From Ruminococcus sp. (GTDB taxonomy: Bacteria > Bacillota > Clostridia > Oscillospirales > Ruminococcaceae): a DNA stretch of 64,000 bases. A model generated the notes under the pieces. It did not search any database. It was not told the DNA's origin and saw only the letters and a list, made by a program, of their open reading frames with translations. The position numbers were made by a program, and so were the translations under genes. The DNA lies in the NCBI GenBank assembly GCA_017460665.1, contig JAFUAO010000061.1, forward strand, positions 25,748 to 89,747. The letters run 5' to 3'. Shown here one piece after another: positions 47,953 to 56,238 of this stretch (position 1 is its first letter; every line of letters starts with the position of its first letter).

Positions 47953-49107
47953 TCAGCCTGTGATGTAGGCGGCTATGCTTTCAAGGGTATCGTCACTGTA
48001 GTGGAGCCCGTCGTCGATGAAGCCGGCCTTTCCGCCGCAAATATCCGGGACAGTCGTGAAGTATCCGGCGCCCTCTGCAAGGCTCTCGCTGGCGTTTACA
48101 GCGCTTTGAAGGGATGTATTATAATCCGAAACATAGCGGTTGAAGGTGCTTTGCGGAGTTCCCCAAAGGTCGGAGGTGGTCCAGCACCCGTCGAAGCCCA
48201 CCACGATCACAAGAGGCCGAAAAACGCCCTCGCCGTTATCATAGCTCAGCTCAGAAAGGCGCTCTGCAGCCCTGACTGCGTCACGAATATAGGTGGAATT
48301 CGAGTTGTTGTAAAAGTCGTAGTCGTTGACCGTTGCGAAGAGATAGATCGTGGAGCTGCCGCAGGCGTCGATCTGAGCCCGGAAGCAGCTCTCCACATCG
48401 GAAAGGAGCTCGTCATTCAGGATCGAGGGGCTGATCCCGGAGGCGAAATGGCCTCCCCAAACGGCAAAAGCGGCGTACTCAGAGCCGCCGGTGCGCTGCT
48501 GATAGATCCCGAGCTGACAGCAGCGGCTGTCGCCGATCACGATGCTGCCGCTGGTATAGGCGCCGGAGCTGCCCCTTGCGGTCAGCGAGCCGTCATGATA
48601 GCCGGTCTCGTTGGCCCAATCGGTGTAGTCGCTGAAGCTGTCAAAGGCAGCGAAGGTCTCCTTGGGCTGCTCCGGCTCAGCCTTTTGCTCCTGCTTGGGA
48701 GCCGAGATGCTTACTGAGGCTGAGCCTTGGCTCTGCTGGGGAGAGTTATCCGGTGCCGGCTCATAGATCGGCTCCTCGGGAGGATCGTAAGCTTCGTTCA
48801 CTGGCTCGTTTTGAGCAGGCTGGACATTTGAGCCTGCTGACGGCCTAGCAGTGGCAGTTGGAGCCGGCAATGTGGCCGCAGCAGTCGTAACTGTCGTCGT
48901 TACTGGAGCTGGAGCTGTTGTGGTCACAGCTGCTGTGACTGTCGGGACAGTTTCTGACGGGACCTTCGTGACCGTCGCAGTCACCGGCTGGACGACCTCC
49001 GGCTCTGAAACTGTATCGTAGCTCCCGCAGCCTCCTGCCAAAAGGAGAGAAGCCGCCGTGACTGCCGAAAATAAGCCTTTAATGAAATGTCTGCCAGTGC
49101 TGTTCAT
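47953..49107 (-). CDS. SGNH/GDSL-like hydrolase lipoprotein
   Basis: A 384-residue protein with a lipoprotein signal (SLLLAGGCGS), a Thr/Val/Pro-rich stalk of about 130 residues, and a C-terminal SGNH-type domain. GSIVIGDSRCCQLGIYQQ carries the Ser of block I, IYLFATVNDYDFYN the Asn of block III, and FIDDGLHYSDDTLESIAAYI the Asp-x-x-His-like pair. Such enzymes remove acyl groups from glycans or peptidoglycan at the surface. It overlaps the ABC exporter by four bases (ATGA). A role in processing an exported compound or in wall O-deacetylation is plausible. Confidence 0.8.
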   Translation of the reverse strand: MNSTGRHFIKGLFSAVTAASLLLAGGCGSYDTVSEPEVVQPVTATVTKVPSETVPTVTAAVTTTAPAPVTTTVTTAAATLPAPTATARPSAGSNVQPAQNEPVNEAYDPPEEPIYEPAPDNSPQQSQGSASVSISAPKQEQKAEPEQPKETFAAFDSFSDYTDWANETGYHDGSLTARGSSGAYTSGSIVIGDSRCCQLGIYQQRTGGSEYAAFAVWGGHFASGISPSILNDELLSDVESCFRAQIDACGSSTIYLFATVNDYDFYNNSNSTYIRDAVRAAERLSELSYDNGEGVFRPLVIVVGFDGCWTTSDLWGTPQSTFNRYVSDYNTSLQSAVNASESLAEGAGYFTTVPDICGGKAGFIDDGLHYSDDTLESIAAYITG

Positions 49108-50963
49108 TCTTGATCTTCGCCTTCTGTGTAATCAAACTTGTCCTCTGTTTTGACAGCCTTGCTGAACTGGGTCTCATAGAGCTGGGTGTAAACGCCGTTT
49201 TGCTTGATCAGCTCCTCGTGACTGCCCTTCTCGACTATCTCGCCGTCCTTGACAACAAGGATCTCGTCAGCGGCAAGGATCGTGGAGAGCCTGTGCGCGA
49301 TCAGTATGCTGGTGCGAGTAGCGATAAGGGGCTCGATAGCGTCCTGGATCTTCTGCTCGGATATGGAGTCAAGGGCGGAGGTCGCCTCGTCAAAGATCAT
49401 GAGGACGGGATCCTTTAGGAGGATCCGGGCAATGGAGATGCGCTGTTTTTCGCCTCCTGAGAGCTTTAGCCCCCTGTTGCCCACAACGGTATCAAGACCG
49501 TCCTCCTGATTCTGGATAAAGTCGTAGATGTTTGCCTGTTTGCAGGCCTCGATAAGCTCCTCCTCGGTGGCGTCGGGCTTTGCGTAGAGAAGGTTGTCCC
49601 GGACAGTGCCGTTGAAGAGGTAGGTCTCTTGGCTGACTATGCCGATATTTCGCCTGAGGAAGGCCAGATCAAGGCTCCTGACGTCTATGCCGTCGAAGCT
49701 GACCTTTCCTCCGCAGACATCATAAAGTCTAGGGATAAGGTTGATCAGAGTGCTCTTTCCGGAGCCGGAGGGACCGACGATAGCTATGCACTTGCCTTTT
49801 TCCAGCTTGAAATTTATGTCCTTGAGGATCTCACGCTCGGGATCGTAGTGGAAGCTGACGTGCTCGAAGGTCACCTCTCCGTCGGCCTTTCCGGGAGTAA
49901 CTGCCATGGGAGCGTTCTCGATCTCCACGGGCATATCGTAATACTCGAAGATCCTTGTGAACATGGCCATTGACCTGATCCAGTCTACCTGTATGTTCAG
50001 CAGTTGGTTCACCGGACCGTACATCCTTCCCAGAAGTGCCACCAGCACCGAGATCTGGCCCACTGTGATCGTGGAGTCGTACTTCATCATGATGATACCG
50101 CCCACAAGGTAGATCAGCATGGGTCCAACGCTTGAGAAGGTGCTCAGTGCCATTCGGAACCAGCGTCCGGCCATGCTCTCACGGATATTCAGATCTATCA
50201 TCCGGCGGTTGACATCCTCGTAGCGGTCGTACTCCTTTTTTTCCATTCCGAAGAGCTTCACAAGGAGCTGGCCGCTGACGGACATGGTCTCGTTGAGTAT
50301 GCTGTTGATCTCATCGCTGCAGGCCTGGGACTCACGAGTGATGGTCCAGCGGGTCTTTCCGGCAGTGCGGGTCGGGATCGTGAAAAGCGGTACGATGACT
50401 ACTCCTAACAGCGCCAGCAGCCAGTTCTCCCGGAACATCACCACAAGGGCCACCACAAGAGTGATCACGTTGGAGATGATACTGGTCAGGGTGTTGGTGA
50501 TTATCTGCTGGACTCCGGAGATGTCGCTGGTCATACGGGTGATTATGTCGCCTTGGTTGTTGGTGGTGAAAAACCTCTGGGACATTTTTTGAAGATGCAG
50601 GTACATGGCGTTTCGCATATCGAAGGTGATGTGCTGAGCGATCCATGTGTTGAGGTAGCTCTCAAGTATGCCGATGATATTGGCTCCCAAGGTCACCGCC
50701 AGAGAGAGCACTATGTACTTGACCAGAGCCTTCATGCTCCGGGCGATAAGGCCCTCGTCGATGATCCGTCCGGTGAGCACTGACGGCAAAAGCGTGAGTA
50801 TCGCCGAGAAAAGTATTGCGATGAGCACCAGCCCGAACTGCTTCCAGTAGGGCTTCATATAGGAGAATATCCTTATCAGCAGCTCCTTAGTGACTTTTGG
50901 GCGGTTCTTTTTTTCCTCTTCTGTCAGGTAATTTGCTCCTCTTGGGCCTCCCATTGGCGGCAT
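49104..50963 (-). CDS. ABC exporter, fused membrane and ATPase domains
   Basis: A 619-residue half-transporter. Six helices span residues ~35-330 and the ATPase ~370-600. Walker A is [20 protein letters not shown], the signature LKLSGGEKQRISIARILL, and Walker B PVLMIFDEATSALDS. It belongs to the MsbA/LmrA-like lipid and multidrug exporter group and works as a dimer; no second half is encoded next to it, so a homodimer is likely. It is the first gene of an operon with the SGNH lipoprotein and the HD hydrolase, and has a strong promoter. Confidence 0.93.
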   Translation of the reverse strand: MPPMGGPRGANYLTEEEKKNRPKVTKELLIRIFSYMKPYWKQFGLVLIAILFSAILTLLPSVLTGRIIDEGLIARSMKALVKYIVLSLAVTLGANIIGILESYLNTWIAQHITFDMRNAMYLHLQKMSQRFFTTNNQGDIITRMTSDISGVQQIITNTLTSIISNVITLVVALVVMFRENWLLALLGVVIVPLFTIPTRTAGKTRWTITRESQACSDEINSILNETMSVSGQLLVKLFGMEKKEYDRYEDVNRRMIDLNIRESMAGRWFRMALSTFSSVGPMLIYLVGGIIMMKYDSTITVGQISVLVALLGRMYGPVNQLLNIQVDWIRSMAMFTRIFEYYDMPVEIENAPMAVTPGKADGEVTFEHVSFHYDPEREILKDINFKLEKGKCIAIVGPSGSGKSTLINLIPRLYDVCGGKVSFDGIDVRSLDLAFLRRNIGIVSQETYLFNGTVRDNLLYAKPDATEEELIEACKQANIYDFIQNQEDGLDTVVGNRGLKLSGGEKQRISIARILLKDPVLMIFDEATSALDSISEQKIQDAIEPLIATRTSILIAHRLSTILAADEILVVKDGEIVEKGSHEELIKQNGVYTQLYETQFSKAVKTEDKFDYTEGEDQE

Positions 50964-50995
50964 AGCTATCAGCTCCTTGTGAATAATGTGATCAT

Positions 50996-51024
50996 ATTAT
51001 ACCATTTTTGTAGGTGAAAGTCAA
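50996..51024 (-). promoter_or_regulatory. Promoter of the ABC exporter operon
   Basis: Minus-strand TTGACT (51019-51024), 17 bp, TATAAT (50996-51001). Confidence 0.85.
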
Positions 51025-51046
51025 ATGAAATAAGGCTCCCTATTGC

Positions 51047-51080
51047 GAAAAACAGCCTGAAAGTTAGTTACTTCAGGCTG
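51047..51080 (-). terminator. Terminator of the 51087-51779 gene
   Basis: CAGCCTGAAG and CTTCAGGCTG pair around a small loop, with TTTTT following on the minus strand. Confidence 0.85.
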
Positions 51081-51086
51081 CTTATA

Positions 51087-51779
51087 TCAAAGTGTCATTA
51101 TCATGAGGTAGATGATCCCGACCGCTGCGACTATCATGAGCAGTACAGCTATCGAGCCGGCGGAGGTGGCCAGCTTCCGCTCGCCGTTCTCGAAGGCCTT
51201 CCTCTTTTTTGAAGAGCTGATCGCTATGAGGATAGCAATGGCGATGTTGAGCGCTCCGACAGCGATCTTGACGATGTTCAGGATGCCGGACTTGGTGTCG
51301 ATGTAGTAGTCGCCTTCGATGGTCACATTGCTCCTCAGTCCGTCGATCACCATGGGCGAGAGAGTGTCAGAGGCCTGATGTGGCAGCTTTCTTACTCTGC
51401 CCGTGATCTTTACCTTGCCGGTGTTCTCGAATTCCTCGTTGAAGTTCTCGGCGAAGTCCTTGCCTGCCCTTACAGAGATAGCGCTGGTCATATCCTCGTT
51501 GGTGACCAGGAAGAAATACTCATGGGCAACTGTGATACCGTTTATAGAATGTGAGAGGTCAAGGTACTCGTGATCGACTCCGCAGTCTGGGACGCCGGAA
51601 TAGTAGTCGCCCTTCTCAAAGCCCTCTTCAAAGCCGACGGAAAGGTCGATGCGCTCCTTTAATATGCCGCTGATGCCGGAAAACAGCATGAGTGCGGCGA
51701 TCACAAGGAAGAATAGGTAGGTTATGGCAGAATTACCGCCCTTGTAAACGCTCTGGACTTGGTTTTTCTCTTCGTTCAT
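51087..51779 (-). CDS. Membrane protein of unknown function with extracytoplasmic domain
   Basis: A 230-residue protein. One N-terminal membrane helix (AITYLFFLVIAALMLFSGIS), an outside domain of about 120 residues (with HEYFFLVTNEDMTSAISVRA and EFENTGKVKITGRVRKLP), then two C-terminal helices (VAIL-type NIAIAILIAIS and SIAVLLMIVAAVGIIYLMIM). The outer part may be an OB-like domain, as in the GKVKITGRVRKL strand, but I cannot name the family. GGAGGG lies upstream of the ATG at 51779. It is monocistronic with its own promoter and terminator. Confidence 0.75.
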   Translation of the reverse strand: MNEEKNQVQSVYKGGNSAITYLFFLVIAALMLFSGISGILKERIDLSVGFEEGFEKGDYYSGVPDCGVDHEYLDLSHSINGITVAHEYFFLVTNEDMTSAISVRAGKDFAENFNEEFENTGKVKITGRVRKLPHQASDTLSPMVIDGLRSNVTIEGDYYIDTKSGILNIVKIAVGALNIAIAILIAISSSKKRKAFENGERKLATSAGSIAVLLMIVAAVGIIYLMIMTL

Positions 51780-51823
51780 ATCATGACCCTCCAATGACCG
51801 TGCAAAAGCACTTATATACATAT

Positions 51824-51852
51824 ATGATAGCACAGATGTTGCTTTTTGTCAA
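51824..51852 (-). promoter_or_regulatory. Promoter of the 51087-51779 gene
   Basis: Minus-strand TTGACA (51847-51852), 17 bp, TATCAT (51824-51829). Confidence 0.8.
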
Positions 51853-51908
51853 TGGCAGGGCGGATAATTTGAAAAGAGCAGCTTTTTGCAACTTAAGCAG
51901 ATCAAACC

Positions 51909-51937
51909 TTGCATTTTCCCGAAAAATGTGTTATAAT
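51909..51937 (+). promoter_or_regulatory. Promoter of the first amino acid ABC operon
   Basis: TTGCAT (51909-51914), 17 bp, TATAAT (51932-51937). Confidence 0.85.
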
Positions 51938-51990
51938 AAAGCATCGCTGTATCGTAGTGATACATTAACACAGTAAAGGCGGTCATAACT

Positions 51991-52695
51991 ATGTCGAGCG
52001 AACAGATCTCAAGCCTGTTCCGGCTCATGCTGGAGCACCTTCCACCGACCCTAAAGCTATTCGGCTCTACGCTGCTTTATTCCATTCCACTGGGAATGAT
52101 AGTGGCCCTGCTGAAAATGTGCAGGATAAAGCCTATCAAATGGCTCACGGAGCTGTACATACTCATCATGAGGGGCACTCCCCTGCTACTACAGATAATC
52201 GTCGTTTATTACTCAGTACCGATCCTCAAGCTGTCCGGGAGCTGTCCGGAGGGCCTGAGGAGCTTGCTCGAAAAGGTCGATATACAGTCGAGCAGCTATA
52301 TGTTCCGGATGATCCTGATCGCATTCGTGCTGAATTACGCCGCTTATTTTGCGGAGATCTTCCGTGGCGGTATCGAGTCCATACCCAAGGGCCAGTACGA
52401 AGCAGCAGGAGCCCTGGGCTTCGACCGCTTCCAGACCTTCTTTAGGATAATCCTCCCTCAGGTGGTCAAGCGAGTGATCCCTGCCAGCTCCAATGAGGTC
52501 ATCACACTGATCAAGGACACTTCACTTGCCTACGCTATGGGCTATATGGAGATCATGTACATCGCCAAGAAGCAGATGAGCTTCTACAGCTCGCTGGTGC
52601 CGCTGTTCATGGCCGGCCTTTTCTACTTCGCCTTTGCGACTCTTCTGACCCTGCTTTTCCGCTTTGTGGAGAAAAAGCTGGACTACTACAAATAA
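51991..52695 (+). CDS. Polar amino acid ABC transporter permease
   Basis: A 234-residue permease of the HisM/GlnP type with about five helices. The loop that contacts the ATPase is NYAAYFAEIFRGGIESIPKG followed by QYEAAGALGFDRFQTFFRII, the EAA motif of importers. It moves a polar or acidic amino acid, substrate unknown. The ATPase follows 12 bases downstream, but no binding-protein gene is in this operon. The convergent operon at 53.9-56.1 kb has one, and the two systems could share it. Confidence 0.93.
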   Translation: MSSEQISSLFRLMLEHLPPTLKLFGSTLLYSIPLGMIVALLKMCRIKPIKWLTELYILIMRGTPLLLQIIVVYYSVPILKLSGSCPEGLRSLLEKVDIQSSSYMFRMILIAFVLNYAAYFAEIFRGGIESIPKGQYEAAGALGFDRFQTFFRIILPQVVKRVIPASSNEVITLIKDTSLAYAMGYMEIMYIAKKQMSFYSSLVPLFMAGLFYFAFATLLTLLFRFVEKKLDYYK

Positions 52696-52707
52696 GGAGA
52701 CAGAGCT

Positions 52708-53469
52708 ATGTCAATGCTTGAAATACGCAATTTATCCAAGAGCTTCGGCAGCCTTGAGGTGCTAAAGGACATTTCCTTCGATGTGAAAAAGGGCGAGGTC
52801 GTTGCGGTCATCGGGCCGTCAGGAAGCGGAAAATCTACCCTCCTGCGCTGCATAAACCAGCTCGAGCACGCAGATTCCGGCGTGATAAAGGTCTGCGGAA
52901 CTGATATGCTGATCAAAAACAGCTCCGGGAAAACTGTTTATGCCGACAAGAAGACTCTCCGGGAGATCAGGCTGAAAACAGGTCTGGTCTTCCAGAATTT
53001 CAACCTTTTCCCCCACATGACCGTCAAGCGGAACATCACTGAGGCGCCGGTATGTGTGCTGAAAAAGGACAAAGCCGAGGCCTCCGCAAGGGCCGACGAG
53101 CTGCTGAAAAAAATGGGGCTGGAGACCAAGGGAGGATCCTATCCCTGCGAGCTCTCCGGCGGCCAGCAGCAGAGAGTCTCTATCGCAAGAGCTCTTGCGC
53201 TGAGCCCGGAGGTCCTCTTCTTCGACGAGCCGACATCGGCTCTTGACCCGGAGCTCACCGGCGAGATCTTGAAGGTCATCAAGGAGCTTGCCAAGGAGGG
53301 CATGACCATGGTGATCGTTACCCATGAGATGGCCTTCGCAAGGGACGTTGCCGACAAGGTGATCTTCATGGAGGGCGGATATATCGTTGAGTCCGGCGCC
53401 CCTGAGCAGCTCTTCGGCGAGAACGCCTCCGACAGAGTGAAGCAGTTCCTGCAAAGGTTCAATAGCTGA
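52708..53469 (+). CDS. Polar amino acid ABC transporter ATP-binding protein
   Basis: A 253-residue ATPase of the GlnQ/HisP type. Walker A is [20 protein letters not shown], the signature ELSGGQQQRVSIARALALS, Walker [16 protein letters not shown], and the switch VTHEMAFARDVAD. An insert of about 15 residues after the first third (MLIKNSSGKTVYADKKT) is slightly longer than usual. It energises the permease encoded directly upstream. GGAGACAGAGCT precedes the ATG. Confidence 0.95.
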   Translation: MSMLEIRNLSKSFGSLEVLKDISFDVKKGEVVAVIGPSGSGKSTLLRCINQLEHADSGVIKVCGTDMLIKNSSGKTVYADKKTLREIRLKTGLVFQNFNLFPHMTVKRNITEAPVCVLKKDKAEASARADELLKKMGLETKGGSYPCELSGGQQQRVSIARALALSPEVLFFDEPTSALDPELTGEILKVIKELAKEGMTMVIVTHEMAFARDVADKVIFMEGGYIVESGAPEQLFGENASDRVKQFLQRFNS

Positions 53470-53470
53470 C

Positions 53471-53506
53471 AAAAACGGCCATAGGTCACCCTATGGCCGT
53501 TTCTTT
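53471..53506. terminator. Bidirectional terminator between convergent genes
   Basis: ACGGCCATAGG and CCTATGGCCGT pair around TCA, with A/T-runs on both sides. Confidence 0.88.
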
Positions 53507-53918
53507 ATATCTTCTTTTCCATGAGAACGTGAGGACAGCCCTCGTCGTCGTGGTATTTCCCGGCAGAAGTATACCCCAGCTTCTCATAAAAGCCGTAGGC
53601 TCTGCACTGTGCCCACAAAAGGATCTTCTCAGCGCCCTGCTCCTTTGCAGCCTTTTCCAGTCCAAGGACTATCATGCTGCCAAGGTCCTTCTTCCGGTGA
53701 TCCTTCATGACTGCGACTCTTCCGATGTACCAGCCGTCCGCCTCACGGAAAACTCTACCGGTACCCACTGGAGCATCGCCGTCGTAGACCACTATATGTA
53801 TGCAGCTCTCGTCTGTTTCGTCGAACTCGTTCTCAAAGCCCTGTTCCTCCACAAAAACAGTCTGTCTGACGGTCATGCAGTCAGGAACTATGCCTCTGTA
53901 TATCCTTGTCTTATACAT
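53505..53918 (-). CDS. GNAT-family N-acetyltransferase
   Basis: A 137-residue acetyltransferase. The acetyl-CoA loop is in VAVMKDHRKKDLGSMIVLGL (R-x-x-x-L-G in place of the usual RxxGxG/A), followed by AKEQGAEKILLWAQCRAYGF and YEKLGYTSAGK. It resembles the ElaA/YjcF branch. The ATG at 53918 overlaps the stop codon of the upstream ATPase gene (TGATG), so it is the last gene of the second amino acid ABC operon. The substrate may be an amino acid or amine, but this is a guess from context. Confidence 0.88.
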   Translation of the reverse strand: MYKTRIYRGIVPDCMTVRQTVFVEEQGFENEFDETDESCIHIVVYDGDAPVGTGRVFREADGWYIGRVAVMKDHRKKDLGSMIVLGLEKAAKEQGAEKILLWAQCRAYGFYEKLGYTSAGKYHDDEGCPHVLMEKKI

Positions 53919-54643
53919 CACAGCACCTTTGAGAGGAATTCTTTTAGCCGAGGGTTCTGCGGATTGCCGAAGAAAGGCTCAGGACTGTTCTCCTCCATGA
54001 TGACGCCCTCGTCCATGAACATCACCCGTGAGGCCACCTCTCTGGCAAAGCCCATTTCGTGAGTGACGACCACCATGGTCATGCCCTCGTCTGCGAGCTG
54101 CTTCATAAGGCTCAGCACCTCGCCTACCATCTCAGGATCAAGGGCGGAGGTCGGCTCGTCGAAGAGCATGACATCAGGCCCCATTACAAGAGCTCGGGCA
54201 ATGGCGATACGCTGCTTCTGTCCGCCGGAGAGCTGGTTGGGATAGGCGCTCTCCTTATCGGCAAGGCCGACCTTTTTCAGCATCTCTCTTGCGCTCTTCT
54301 CGGCCTCTTCCTTGGTCATAATCTTCAGCTTCACCGGCGCAAGGGTCAGGTTTTGCAGTATGGTCAGGTGTGGGAAAAGGTGGAAGTGCTGGAACACCAT
54401 GCCCATTTTCTCACGGATCTCGTAAAGGCGTTTGTCAGAGGCCTTTGTCAGGTCCTCGCCCTCAAAGATCACCGAGCCTGACGTGGGCTGCTCAAGTCTG
54501 TTGATACACCTCAGAAAGGTGCTCTTTCCGGAGCCGGAGGGCCCGATTATGACTACCTTTTCGCCCTTTTCGATCTTTGTGCTTATCCCCTTTAGGATCT
54601 GGAGATCGCCGAAGCTCTTTTTCAGGTCTTTAACCTCTATCAC
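53918..54643 (-). CDS. Polar amino acid ABC transporter ATP-binding protein
   Basis: A 241-residue GlnQ-type ATPase. Walker A is [20 protein letters not shown], the signature [19 protein letters not shown], Walker [16 protein letters not shown], and the switch [13 protein letters not shown]. The start is taken as GTG at 54643, because AAAGGAGG lies ten bases upstream and the conserved [10 protein letters not shown] follows. The TTG used by a longer frame overlaps that site. It overlaps the permease gene by 14 bases. Confidence 0.94.
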   Translation of the reverse strand: MIEVKDLKKSFGDLQILKGISTKIEKGEKVVIIGPSGSGKSTFLRCINRLEQPTSGSVIFEGEDLTKASDKRLYEIREKMGMVFQHFHLFPHLTILQNLTLAPVKLKIMTKEEAEKSAREMLKKVGLADKESAYPNQLSGGQKQRIAIARALVMGPDVMLFDEPTSALDPEMVGEVLSLMKQLADEGMTMVVVTHEMGFAREVASRVMFMDEGVIMEENSPEPFFGNPQNPRLKEFLSKVL

Positions 54644-55322
54644 TTTTAGCGAGCCTCCTTTCAAGTGCAGATACCAGCGAGCTGAGTATCATAACGATGA
54701 TCAGGTAAATGAGCGCCACTGCGATCAGCGGCAGGAAGGCCTCGTATGTGAGGCTCCTGATGATGTCTCCGCCCTTCGTCAGGTCGTTCAGTGCGATATA
54801 TCCGGCAACAGATGTCTCCTTCAGCAGGACGATGCACTCGTTGGCTAAGGCCGGGAGAACGTTCTTAAAGGCCTGAGGCATGATGATATACATCATGGTC
54901 TTCCGGTAGTTGAGGCCAAGGCTGGCACCGGCCTCGAACTGTCCGTTGTCGATCGACATTATGCCGGAGCGGAAGATCTCAGCAACGTAGGCTGCTGAAT
55001 TAAGTCCAAATGCCAGTATGCCCACGATAGTCTTGTCTATGGCGACTGAGGCAAAAATGACGTAGTAGATGATCAATAGCTGGACCATTACAGGCGTTCC
55101 TCTGATCACCGTCAGATACAGCTTTGCGATCAAGTTCAGGAATTTCAGCTTCCCGGTCTTATCGTGAGTCGATCGTATGATCGCGATCAGGAAGCCAAGG
55201 ACCATTCCTATCATCACAGCAAAGACCGTGATGATCAGGGTGGTCTTCAGACCGTTGGCAAGATATTTCCAGCGGTCATCGACTATAAAGGTCTCGTGGA
55301 GCTTATCTATGAAACTGCTCAT
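54630..55322 (-). CDS. Polar amino acid ABC transporter permease
   Basis: A 230-residue permease with about five helices and the EAA motif in [20 protein letters not shown], then [37 protein letters not shown] is the typical polar amino acid permease region. The ATG at 55322 has AGGTGG upstream. It is the middle gene of a binding protein-permease-ATPase operon, 12 bases after the binding protein gene. Confidence 0.94.
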   Translation of the reverse strand: MSSFIDKLHETFIVDDRWKYLANGLKTTLIITVFAVMIGMVLGFLIAIIRSTHDKTGKLKFLNLIAKLYLTVIRGTPVMVQLLIIYYVIFASVAIDKTIVGILAFGLNSAAYVAEIFRSGIMSIDNGQFEAGASLGLNYRKTMMYIIMPQAFKNVLPALANECIVLLKETSVAGYIALNDLTKGGDIIRSLTYEAFLPLIAVALIYLIIVMILSSLVSALERRLAKSDRG

Positions 55323-55334
55323 GGGCCCCACCTA

Positions 55335-56120
55335 TCAGTCCTTGCGGACTATTATGACCTGAGTGGTCGTTGCATAGCCCTGAGTGAAGGAAACGTTCTT
55401 CTCACGCTCAGGTGTTACGGAGATGCCTGCGACTCCCACATCGGCCTTGCCCGAATCAACGGCTGCGATGATAGAGTCGAACTCCATGTTGTCGATCTGG
55501 AGCTCATAGCCCAGACGGTCACAGACAGCGTTCATCATATCCACGTCTATGCCAACGACTGCATCGTGGTCCATGCTCTCATAGGGCGGGAACTCGGCAT
55601 TCGTTGCCATTACCAGCTTTCCGTTGCTCCTGGAGGCGTTAGCATCAGGAGCGTATGGGACCTGATCTGCTGAGTCGCCTACCCAGTGGGAAACGATCTC
55701 GTCCAGAGTACCGTCGCTCTTGAGCTCAGAGAGAGTCTCGTCCAGCTTCTTGCCGAGCTCGTCGTTGCCCAGCTTATAGGCGATAGAGTACTCCTCTACT
55801 GCGAAGGGATCGCTGAGGATCGTCAGGTCGTCGTTCTTGGAAACGAAGACCTTTGCAGGCTCGCTGTCGATGATAACAGCGTCTACCTTGCCCTGCTTGA
55901 GGGCCTGAACTGCGTCAGCGCCCTTGTTATAGGGCTCAACAGTAGCGTTCTCGATGTCTCCGGCGAAGATATAGCCGGTAGTTCCGAGCTGAGTACCGAT
56001 CTTCTTGCCTACAAGATCATCGGCGCTGTGAACGGTATTTGCAGGGATGCTGGATCCGCACCCGGTCAAACAGACAGCTAAGAGGGAAGCTGCGGCTGCG
56101 ATAGTTAATGGTTTTTTCAT
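55335..56120 (-). CDS. Polar amino acid ABC transporter substrate-binding lipoprotein
   Basis: A 261-residue lipoprotein. The lipobox is LTGC, and the type 3 solute-binding fold shows DDLVGKKIGTQLGTTGYIFA, then NGKLVMATNAEFPPYESMDH with the ligand-contact residues, and GIDVDMMNAVCDRLGYELQI. The two lobes appear in swapped order: the VMATNAEFPPYE lobe, normally N-terminal, comes second. A conventional reading would start with that lobe, so this is a circular-permutation-like or two-part arrangement worth noting. It binds an amino acid outside the membrane and feeds the downstream permease. Confidence 0.9.
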   Translation of the reverse strand: MKKPLTIAAAASLLAVCLTGCGSSIPANTVHSADDLVGKKIGTQLGTTGYIFAGDIENATVEPYNKGADAVQALKQGKVDAVIIDSEPAKVFVSKNDDLTILSDPFAVEEYSIAYKLGNDELGKKLDETLSELKSDGTLDEIVSHWVGDSADQVPYAPDANASRSNGKLVMATNAEFPPYESMDHDAVVGIDVDMMNAVCDRLGYELQIDNMEFDSIIAAVDSGKADVGVAGISVTPEREKNVSFTQGYATTTQVIIVRKD

Positions 56121-56158
56121 GATGATACGTCCTTTCAAAAATGTGATCTATAATGACA

Positions 56159-56187
56159 ATTATATCACATAGTTCCATAAAATGCAA
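56159..56187 (-). promoter_or_regulatory. Promoter of the second amino acid ABC operon
   Basis: Minus-strand TTGCAT (56182-56187), 17 bp, TATAAT (56159-56164). Confidence 0.85.
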
Positions 56188-56238
56188 CGGTAATATCGAA
56201 ATATTAAGGTTCCGTTCATTTTCCGTCGGGAGCTGTCC

